From Antedon mediterranea (Eukaryota > Echinodermata > Crinoidea > Comatulida > Antedonidae), in the NCBI RefSeq assembly GCF_964355755.1, contig NC_092670.1:17111201-17175200 (forward strand): 64,000 nucleotides of DNA. The letters run 5' to 3'. Positions 36,702 to 48,700 of this stretch are shown piece by piece. Within the stretch, counting starts at the first letter, position 1, and every line of letters begins with the position of its first letter. The notes under the pieces were generated by a model, which was given only the letters and a program-made list of their open reading frames with translations, was not told the origin of the DNA and did not search any database. A program made the translations under genes and the position numbers.

Positions 36702-39700
36702 TCAGTCAAGTAGCTGCATATTGATCATTTCCCATTGTTGCGTCTTGTGACCATTGCATGGTTTCACACTTGGTTCATCGTGAGCCTTTTCTGATGTATC
36801 CAAGCATAGTCCACTGCTATGTTTCAATTCTTTGGTCTGAAAACAAGAATAACTCAATGAAAGGAAATAACCATGTCTGATGAAGACCATGTACAGACAT
36901 GCAAAGGTACAGTATAAAATAAGATAGCATAAGAAATAATAAACAACAACTATCTCATCTCCACGCTACTGTATATATCGGTGTATAGTATATAAATAAT
37001 TCACATTTATTCAACAGGTAGTTCATTCATTAATTTATATTACTTATTAGCCAAGCCGTTCAGGCATTTGATAGAGCTACTTGCTTTAGAGCTACTCCGA
37101 CTTTTAACTAGTAAACTCTCCCAATACTGGACTCTCTCTCAAAACCAGTCCAGAAGGTCCCAAATTTTTCTTAATCATTAAAAACACATTCTGAATATCA
37201 GACTTTACAGAGAGGTGTCAGTTATTGGGAGAGTTGACTGTACAATTACTGAAAATATACCATCATGGTTTTTTTCATCTGCTCTGATGGTACAGTACAA
37301 TCAATAGTAAATTTCATATATTGAACATTTTCCTTATTAATTCACCCATTCATTCTGTTAATAAATTGTTCCTATTCATTGGGTGTATTATTAGGTGCAG
37401 GTTGTGTAGACATAGGTATAGGTTTATAGGAGACTCAACAAAAAATATTAATGTATACTGCAATATATTCACCCATGTCTTGCGCAATATTTGTTTAATT
37501 TGTACCTTAGTTGATTATAGTAAGTCTACATTAACTTAACTAATACTACAAACTAAATGATACCTGTTGGTAGCAAGTATTTTCACCAACTTTGTTTACA
37601 TTCAGTCATTAGTAATTAGTTCTAAACTCATTCCTCTATGGTGTAACTTATTAAATAATATTTCTTGTATATTCAGGTTGCTTTGTAAAATAAATTGCTG
37701 TCATCTACATACAGTGCAAGTTTGGGAGTTGCTGGAAGGTGGCAAGCAGTGAGGGGAAAGAATAATTAAATTAATAATTTCAGCCAAAGAATGCAAGAGA
37801 AGTGTAGCTTTTGCATGCAGAGTGAATTTAAAAAAAAAAGCAACATAAATGAAGATGCAGTGGAGCAAAAGAGTGCACCTAACATCGCTCTCACCTCTTG
37901 AAAATAAGTCCACTTTTGCCTTTCCTACATTGAAAAATAATTTGTATATTATTTTTGTGCTTATTTCACAAAAAGGATAAAATACCCTTATTCACTATGC
38001 AGACACGCAAAAACTTAAGTCGCGGAAACATAAACATAACAAATAAAAGTCCATGCCCAATAAAGTAGGATCAAGGAAAGAGAGTCCAAATCTAATCTAT
38101 CAAACTATCTGTTTTCCTTATCTCCTTTCATACCTGTTAAGGCCAATTTACACAGATGAGCTGCAACGGTAATAAAAATATGGAATCTACATGGTTTTTC
38201 GCTTATTGAATTGAATTGAATTGAAATTTATATTTATACTGGGTAACCTCTTCAGTCAAAGACTGGTCTCCCAGAGGGCCCAGTTGGTGATCAGTGGCTG
38301 TGATGTACTAATACACCGGGGTAACCCCCTACTCGAAAGATGTACTAGGTTCTTTAAAGTGCACACGAGCTAGATGTGTACACTGGACCTACGGTTTATA
38401 GTCCTTATCCGAGAAGACTCGTTCTACCACCAGAACCATGGAGTGAGTGAGCATCGAACCCCTGCCGATGTTATGGCTACGTAATTACGGTTCCACTGTC
38501 TTAACCGCTCGGCCACTCACTCACTTATTGTTACCGCTCGTTTGTGTAAATTGGCTTTTAAACTGTGTCTACACTATCAAACTAGTTTGACGAAACAAGT
38601 GCCCAAATATAGTAGTGGTATGCCATATATGGGCACATCACATGTCACATAAAGCATAGAGATATTATAGTGAACATAATATCTCTATGCATAAAGTTTG
38701 ATTTGCTCACTCTATGAAGATATTATTTTTATCAATTGTATTAGCTAGTACAGTATGTCAAAAATGTGCCATGAAAAAAGTTAGCGACATTTAACCTTTA
38801 CATGTACCTGCCACAGCAATACATGTGTTGAATTAAGTTAAAAAACAAATAATTTTAGATTGAAATAGCCAATCTGTTTGCTATTCATGGAAATTAATAG
38901 CAACACAAAGTACAGTATAGATTTCCTGCTGTAAAAATGAATAGTTAACAATGTGTGTAATGATACTTAATATTAAATGAGATTTTCAATTATAAATTCA
39001 GACTAATTAAAGCTATATGCGTTAAGTGCATGGAAGCATAAAGCATTAATGGTGAATGGAAACATTGCACATATTAACTAGAGCATTAGGCATTCAATCA
39101 AAAGTAAGCATGATAGAAAATTAATGTTTCATGTATTTCATATCTTGTTTCATGCTTTTATAATTGACTAAAACTGTATACAGTAGTAACATAACCTAAT
39201 TCCACAGTCCACAAAACAGAATAGCAAGGCTGTCTAGCTTGATAACACATTGAATAACAAAGTTATATAGATAGAGTTCTCCACAATACATTGAATATCT
39301 AGCAGAATAGCAAGGCTGTCTAGCTTGATAACACATTGAATAACAACGTTATATAGATAGGGTTCTCCACAATACATTGAATATCTAGCAGAATAGCAAG
39401 GATGTATAGATAGGGTTCTCCACACATTGAATATCTAGCAGAATAGCAAGGCTATATAGATAGGGTTCTCCAAAATACATTGACTATCTAGCAGAATAGC
39501 AAGGCTATATAGATAGGGTTCTCCACAATACATTGACTATCTAGCAGAATAGCAAGGCTATCGATAGAGTTCTCCACAATACATTGACTATCTAGCAGAA
39601 TAGCAAGGCTGTATAGATAGGGTTCTCCACAATACATTGACTATCTAGCAGAATAACAAAGCTATATAGATAGGGTTCTCCACAATACATTGACTATCTA

Positions 39701-42700
39701 GCAGAATAGCAAGGCTATATAGATAGGGTTCTGCACAATACATTGACTATCTAGCAGAATAACAAGGCTATATAGATAGGGTTCTGCACAATACATTTTA
39801 TCTAGCAGAATAGCAAGGCTATATAGATAGGGTTCTCCACAATACATTGACTATCTAGCAGAATAGCAAGGCTATATAGATAGGGTTCTCCACAATACAT
39901 TGACTATCTAGCAGAATAGCAAGGCTGTATAGATAGGGTTCTCCACAATACATTGAATATCTAGCAGAATAGCAAGGCTAAATAGATAAGGTTCTCCACA
40001 ATACATTGACTATCTAGCAGAATAGCAAGGCTATATAGATAGGGTTCTCCACAATACATTGAATATCTATAATATATAATATATAATACCAGATTTATAT
40101 AGCGCCCTTTTCATGAGTAATCATGCTCAAAGGCGCTTTACAAGCATTATTACCCCAGTATTTTTTGGGATCAAACACGTATGGAAACATACTCCCATAA
40201 TGCAGCCGGTAACCAGCGCAGTTGTGTCTAGATCTAACTGGGTACCCCATTTATACACCTGGGTGGAGAAAGGCAACGTAAGTAAAGTATCTTGCCTACG
40301 GATACAAGCAATGCGGCGAGAGTTGGATTCGAACCTAGGTCTGACGATCGGTAGTCCAACGTCCAACACACTGCGCCACACGCCCTCACCATCTAGCAGA
40401 GTAGCAAGGCTGTATAGATAAGGTTCTCCACAATACATTGACTATCTAGCAGAATAGCAAGGCTATATAGATAAGGTTCTCCACAATACATTGACTATCT
40501 AGCAGAATAGCAAGGCTATATAGATAGGGTTCTCCACAATACATTGACTATCTAGCAGAATAACAAGGCTATATAGATAGGGTTCTCCACAATACATTGA
40601 CTATCTAGCACAATAGCAAGGCTATATAGATAGGGTTCTCCACAATACATTGAATATCTAGCAGAATAGCAAGGCTATATAGATAGGGTTCTCCACAATA
40701 CATTGAATATCTAGCAGAATAGCAAGGCTATATAGATAGGGTTCTCCACAATACATTGACTATCTAGCAGAATAGCAAGGCTAAATAGATAAGGTTCTCC
40801 ACAATACATTGACTATCTAGCAGAATAGCAAGGCTATATAGATAGGGTTCTCCACAATACATTGAATATCTAGCAGAATAGCAAGGCTATATAGATAGGG
40901 TTCTCCACAATACATTGAATATCTAGCAGAAAATCAAGGCTGTATAGATAGGGTTCTCCACAATACATTGACTATCTAGCAGAATAGCAAGGCTAAATAG
41001 ATAAGGTTCTCCACAATACATTGACTATCTAGCAGAATAGCAAGGCTATATAGATAGGGTTCTCCACAATACATTGAATATCTAGCAGAATAGCAAGGCT
41101 ATATAGATAGGGTTCTCCACAATACATTGAATATCTAGCAGAAAATCAAGGCTGTATAGATAGGGTTCTCCACAATACATTGACTATCTAGCAGAATAGC
41201 AAGGCTAAATAGATAAGGTTCTCCACAATACATTGACTATCTAGCAGAATAGCAAGGCTATATAGATAGGGTTCTCCACAATACATTGAATATCTAGCAG
41301 AATAGCAAGGCTGTATAGATAGGGTTCTCCACAATACATTGAATATCTAGCAGAATAGCAAGGCTGTATCGATAGGGTTCTCCACAATACATTGACTATC
41401 TAGCAGAATAGCAAGGCTAAATAGATAAGGTTCTCCACAATACATTGAATATCTAGCAGAATAGCAAGGCTATATAGATAGGGTTCTCCACAATACATTG
41501 AATATCTTAGCAGAATAGCAAGGCTGTATAGATAGGGTTCTCCACAATACATTGAATATCTAGCAGAATAGCAAGGCTGTATAGATAGGGTTCTCCACAA
41601 TACATTAACTATCTAGCAGAATAACAAGGCTATATAGATAGGGTTCTCCACAATACATTGACTATCTAGCAGAATAGCAAGGCTATATAGATAGGGTTCT
41701 CCACAATACATTGAATATCTAGCAGAATAGCAAGGCTGTATAGATAGGGTTCCCCACAATACATTGAATATCTAGCAGAATAGCAAGGCTATATAATAGA
41801 AACTGTAAAAGATAGCTAGGAATAATCACATTGACTTTCGAGAAAGCAATATAGCAAGGCTGTAAAGGTAACCAGGTATTTCAATATTAAAGCGACTATC
41901 TAGCAGAAGGAAAAATAGCAAAGCTAGAAAGGTAACCAGGTATTTCAATAGTACAGTAAATTGACTATCCAGAATGAAATTACAGTGACTATCTAGCAGA
42001 ATGCAATTTAGCAATGTTGGGTAGCAAAGAATCTGAAAATTACATTTTAAGCAGAATGTGTAGATTAGTACAGTGACTTATGCAGTAATTTAGCATAGCT
42101 GTAAGTTAGTAAGTCGCCTAGAAGTACATATAGCCGAAAGTAATTTAGCCAAGCGAAAGGTAGCCATGTCTCCTAGAAGTACATTGACTATCTAGCAAAA
42201 GGTAGCCATATCTCCTAGAAGTACATTGACTATCTAGCAAAAGGTAGCCATGTCTCCTAGAAGTACATTGACTATCTAGCAAAAGGTAGCCATGTCTCCT
42301 AGAAGTACATTGACTATCTAGCAAAAGGTAGCCATGTCTCCTAGAAGTACATTGACTATCTAGCAGAAGGTAGCCATGTCTCCTAGAAGTACATTGACTA
42401 TCTAGCAGAAGGTAGCCATGTCTCCTAGAAGTACATTGACTATCTAGCAAAAGGTAGCCATGTCTCCTAGAAGTACATTGACTATCTAGCAGAAGATATA
42501 TTAAAGTAGTAGGCGAGTAATATTAGCAGTACAGTGACCAACAATCACCCTACATATTATTATGTAGATTGTAAAAATAATTCTGTCTGTATACCTGTTT
42601 ATCATAGGACCATTTCTGATTACCACCTTGTTGATGGCATGACAACATCATTACTGGTCCTGTGTGTGCCACATCTAGACAGGAATCATCATGTTTTAAT

Positions 42701-45700
42701 TCAAAGTTCTTTGTAAAAGCCCAGATCTGAAAAAAGATAGTATCAAGTAAGAACAGAAATCATTTTTTCCTCCTCTTTTGTATACCATACATAATGTGTG
42801 TTTGAAAGAAGATCAATAAATAAATGAATTAAGTATCGATACAAATTAAAATGAAATGATACCTGGTTACCCCCTTGACCATGGCAAGCATAGAGGCCAA
42901 CTTTATGACCTGTGTCTCTCATCATAGTATCTAAGCATTGGTTTGTCTCTACGTTTCGAATCTTTAAAAAAAAAAGCTTAATAACAGTTTGCTCAAGACA
43001 TTTAAACTCAACATATGGTATTATATATATATATGATATATACTGTATATTGTTAATATTTAAAAAAACTAAATTTTAACTTAATTATTTATTATAGTCT
43101 ATCAATTTTAACTTTTAATGAAATGGATATGTAATTTGACGTTTTAACAAAAATATCTTTATGCATTGTTTTCTGTAGAGTGCCTATTCAAGTCAGCTGT
43201 ACTGGTAAGTGCATCTGTTAGACCTAGAGTATACCCTTGCAAAAAAAGAAATAAAATATAAAAATAAAAATAAATAAACAAATGCTATTTACCTCACCCA
43301 TACTGAAGAAATTAACAGGCCACGATGACTCTGGGTAAACATTCTCTAAATACCATTTAAAGGATTTACAATTCAGACTTTTCCTAAGGTTATGACGTTC
43401 TGTAAGATCTCCTGGATCGGTTTTGGCAACTGATGGCGCTATTCTATAATAAAAATTCTTGTATTCATCAAGCCATACTTCCGCTAATCTTCGATTATTT
43501 TTATTTACATAATTTGTGCCTGGAGGAAAGTGATATGGTGACTTCTTCCTAAAAACATGGCCTACGTGAGAGCATGGAACAAATTCCAATGTGCCTCCAC
43601 ACATCCATATCTAGGAAAATTACAAGAAAAAGAACAACTATGCATTAATTTCATGAATTAAACTGTCAAAACTGCCTAAATTAGTATTTTTTTCTCTCAG
43701 TAATAAAATGCAGTTTGTTTATACATTGGTTCAAATAACATAAAAACTAATACTGATATTCTTTATTGTCCATAGTAATACAAAATGGAAATAAATATAA
43801 ATTTCAATCAATCAATGAAATATAAAAAAGAAAAAAAAAGATGTACAAATTAAAATAATAACAACTAAATACACAAATATACAGATGTAAGTATAGACTA
43901 TTAGAATATTGATATTAACTATCATTAATCTTACTTTAAATGAAAGTTCAAGATTCTCTCCTCCCCATATATCAAAACCTGGATCATACCGCCCAAGCTC
44001 TTCAAAATAATCCTTAGAAATGGCAAAAAGACCACCAGCCATTGTAGGAGACCTATAAAAATACAACATTTTTAAGAAATTAACATTTATGATCAAAATA
44101 TATAATAACAGTTAAAAATTGCCTTTACAAGAAATTCTGGTTACATTGATTAAAATTAAATTGATTCAGCTGTACAGTAGATATAGCTATTATATTATTA
44201 TTATTATATCAATAATTTATAAAGCGTCAATTCAAAATACAGTAGTAGAATCCCTCCCCACCTATTCAAGGGACACTTATATTAAGGGGACATTTTATGG
44301 TTGAACGAAGAGTATATGTTTTTACCACTATGACCAACCCTTATTCAGGGGGACACTTTTCAGTGTCCTGAAGATGCCCCCTTAATAGAGGTTCTACTGT
44401 ACAAGAAAGTGGACAAAAGGTAAATTAAACCAAAACACATGGTTTTATGGAAATTTAGGTTTTCATCATGCTTTTACGAAAAGGAATAAAAACATCAGGA
44501 AAGCAAACGTAATAAAATATATTCCGGTATACCAAACTGAAACTAAATACATTGATTCTATGATTAATGATGTTTGCCTTATACAAATAATTATTTAATG
44601 AATTATGAAAAATAGATAAAGAATAAATGTATGCTTTTTCCCAGTAAATCACTTTCCTATTTGCAACAAAGATCATTAATTTGTAATTATCATTAAAGAA
44701 GCAACAAAAATAGTATTAAAAAGAAAATTAAAATGCATCCTTAAAGCAGATCATTGAATCTATATAAAATATCATTAATATTCAAAATAACTATTAACTC
44801 TATTCCTATAGGACTAGTAGCTTGACAGATTATCCAATAATATGACACTATATGTAATTTGCCTCTGCATACACTCTAGAATAATTTGACACTTTTGAAT
44901 TACAATTTTATAGAAGAAAAAAAATTGTAAAAGGTTTTTTTAAAAATTCATAAGTGTCTGAATATTTTGATGTATTTTTACACTGAATTTCTTCCACATT
45001 TAATTTCCAACATTAAATGGAAAAATAACATTCGGTGGCTTTACAGACAAAATAATATATCAAATTAAAATAGCAAATTCATGCAGATACATAAACATAC
45101 ACCAACACACATGGCAAACAACATGCTTTAGTTCAATGCACTTGGTTGCCAAATCATTAATAAAAAGAAGTTACATTTTTATACAACATAAGCCAGTAGC
45201 CAGTAGCTTTATTTGGTGGGGTTCGTTTTGCCACAAGTTATGCCAATTATAAGGCCTATACCATCACTTCCGCTGTTATTTAGTTTGAAAAAGGTATGTG
45301 AGGACAAAGGCTGATTTAATTGAACCCTCAACCCCAACTGGCTATGGGCTTTAGAGGAAATTCCTTGAAGGTATGTTACTGAACAAATTATAAAATCTAT
45401 ATTAGTACAATTAATATAGAATAGTTTGTATCAAGAAGAGTAAAAGACATTGTTAAAATAAAAAACTTAAAAAACAAATCTATAAAACACATGATATTAT
45501 TAAGTTTTTGATAATTAGACCTCCCGACACTCCAAGTCGTGCGGAAATTTATTCTCTTAAAATGGGAATTTTTACAAAATAGTATGAATAAACAACCAAT
45601 TTTGTGTGTTTTAGTTGATAAAAATCAACCATCGGAACAAAACAAAAATTGTATATAAAAATAGACATATAAATGTCTATTTTCATAAATTCCAATTAAA

Positions 45701-48700
45701 TTTTCATTAATTTTCTGTAGTATCAGATTTTACAGTATATTACATCATCTAATTACATTTTTCCTTGTAAGTAGGGAGGTCTGGATACATGGATATGGTT
45801 ACACAATAAATACTTGATGTTAATAACACAATTATTAAGGCAAGAAGAGAACATTTAATAATGTACAGTAGAATGAGGAATGATTATTAAATGTGCATTA
45901 CCATGCCTGTAATTTTAACATATTATGTTACTAAATACAAGCTTGGTCATAATGTTACTGCAGTTGACTGCATGCAAGAGATTCCTCCTATCGCTTCAAT
46001 TTATAAGACATTCAGTCTATTGGTCTGAGTCTCTATCTTGTGGTTATTTGTTATTTTTTAGACATGCCAAAACTTCCAAGAATGATGCACAAATCAAGTT
46101 ATTTATTCCCGATTCAGGACTATTGTCAATGAATTTGTATATTAATAAAAACAAATTAGACAGAATTAAGGTTCTCCAACCAGCTTGAAGAAAACAAAAT
46201 GTTGTGCAATATTAGTTTGTTTGTGCTCATTTCATTCTGTCAACATGCCATAGAATGCAGGCCCAGGTAAACAGCTGGCCTACCTAACAGGCTGGGTCGG
46301 GTCACCTTTTCGTCGTAATGCTTCTCGTTTAGGGACACCGTACCACTTGAAAAATAAGGACCAACCGAACCCGCCCATCTGCGGGTCATTCCCGTGTTGA
46401 TAACCGAAAGTCTCATCACTGATTACATCAATAACAGGACAAACTGCAATTGTTCTGAATGAAGAAAAGAAATTATGTTTTACAAGAAAATCAACGAGAC
46501 GTAACCCTTGGGATGATGATGACGGCCGTTCTTGATATCCTATGAGAAAAACAAATTTGTAGTTAGTGGAAGGTAACAAATACAGTAGTCACCTCGTGTG
46601 ATAATACTGCTGCCTTACCTTACGGGTTCGGTGGGATCACCATGACGTCTTGTTTGTTCTCTTCTCGGAATTGCATGCCAGTTGAAGAACAAAGACCAGC
46701 TGAAACCACCAACCTGAGGGTCACCCGTGTGACCACCATATCCAAATGTCTCATCACTTATTACATCTATTACAGGACATACAGATGTCCTCCTACAGGT
46801 TAGAAATATTTTACACTATAATTATGCTTTTTAACAATTACAGTGGAGTCCTTTTAAAGTAGTGTTTTAGATCATTGTTTACTTTTTAAAACAATGGCTT
46901 TAGCTTAAGGTTTTTGTAAATTGCTAAAACTGAAAATCGTCAGAGATAATTTGTCTAAGACATTCCTTTTGCACGGTACGAGTATAAACTGTAAAGGTTT
47001 GTTGATGTTAACATAGTATTAGTTTCAAGCTTAAATTACAAATATTAGGGTTAGCTGTTCTGGAATTTTGCAACAGTGGATATGCTATGCTGTCACTGAT
47101 CCCTATACAGATTTCTAAAAACAACTTGGAAGAAAATTAAGCATTAGTAGAATATAAACAGTCTGGGAAGCTATTTTGAAATTCAATTAGTACTGTTGAG
47201 CCTAAATGGAATTTTTAGATGGCATTGGACATGCTTTCTATTACAAATCTACCCAAAAAATGTCAAATAAAGAAAAGGCCCAGACTAAGGACTTAAACAT
47301 GGTTCCAGGCATACGATACCATATAAAATGGTTTCAGATGTAATAAATTACCATATAATGGTTTTAAATACCATATATAATTGATTCAATGGTTTAAAAA
47401 TGTGGTGATAAAGGTTAAACTTTCTAATTACTGAAAACAAGTACAGGCAATGTTCGTAAGATAATTTTGACTTTCACCACTTGGTGCTATTATTAATATA
47501 CTGGTAATAATTGATACAGTATATGATAAATAAAAAGGACTTTAAATCTAGTGATACAGTAGGATAACATAATTTGTTTATTGAATTATTAAACTCAATT
47601 TTTCATTTAATTACAGTATGTAATAATGATCACATTACCTATCAGCGTGTATCCTTGCCAACAGTGGTTCTAACCAGCCTTCTGTAACTTCGCAATGGGA
47701 ATCGAGAAACGTAAGTACATTTCCTTTTGCAACGTCTGCTCCTCGCATACGCGCTCGTATCAATCCGGCACGTTTTGGCATTCGTTGTATATTAACGGAC
47801 ACCGGTAACTTAGCAACATAGTTTTCTAATTTCTTGCCAAGGTGATCTGAAAAATAAAGCCAAGTGTTGTTAAGTGTCCGATGCAAATATTTTGTTTGCC
47901 TAAAACGTCAATTAAGCAATGTGCCGCTTGCCTCGATTAGAATCAGTAAATTGTGATTTCCTATTAACAAGGTGTACCAAATCTATAACCCCTCGAAGAA
48001 ACAATGACAAACTAATCAATTTTTCAGAAATATTCATCATTAAGAAACAATATTCATTTAAATTTCACTGATGCACAACTGAACAAATAAATAAATTACT
48101 GAATTCTTATCCTAGTGTGTGCCATATGGTCGAAACTCACCAGTTTAAACAATTTTTTAAATGCTAATTACTGTACAGTCACTGTACACAGCTGTTTTAA
48201 GGAAAACAACTTCTTTTCAAAATACTATCACCATATGAAAGCTTTCAAACAGCAGGGGGCATTGAAATTTTATTTTAGGATACAAAATAGAATAAATGTT
48301 GTATATCTATTAATAAAACTCCATAATCTCCAATTTTAGTAAGCTAGGAAAAAGTCAACAGAACATTAAATACAAAATGTAATTTTAGTAATATCTTACC
48401 ATTTGTATCTATTTCATATGCTTCATTATTAATAATTTAAATACTATTTTTTTTAAACTTATACCATGGTATTGTACAAAGAATGAAATCTTTATGCAGT
48501 AATATATATATTTGCATCATGCATCATAATTAATTAAAATAAAGATTACATACCTTGATCACTAGCATCATCAACTAGAATAATTTCTCTTAAAAGGTCT
48601 CTAGGTGAGCGATTAATGATACTGTGAACATTGCGCAACAACGTGCTCCATGCTTCATTATGATAGACCAATATCACACTTGTGTCTGGTAAATTCTTAG

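Larger units (their letters stand above)
36837..42594 (-). other. GALNT last intron, 5.8 kb, repeat-filled
   Basis: This intron separates the last two coding exons. It holds a family B MITE (37111-37242), a nested MITE/SINE cluster (38149-38712), a 53-bp higher-order satellite (39220-41797) interrupted by a SINE, intermediate degenerate sequence (41800-42155) and a 42-bp array (42157-42496). No other gene is recognised in it. Confidence 0.85.

Noticed and set aside
38435-38525. Functional tRNA-Ser/Leu gene on the minus strand
   Set aside because: The A and B boxes are present, but the acceptor and T stems do not close and the unit continues into a SINE body with a simple-repeat tail and target duplication.
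40310-40385. Functional tRNA on the minus strand at the perfect B box
   Set aside because: Part of a SINE with an L2-like tail inserted in satellite DNA.
42145-42450. Open frame of repeated [14 protein letters not shown]
   Set aside because: Produced by the 42-bp array (14 codons per unit) within the GALNT intron.
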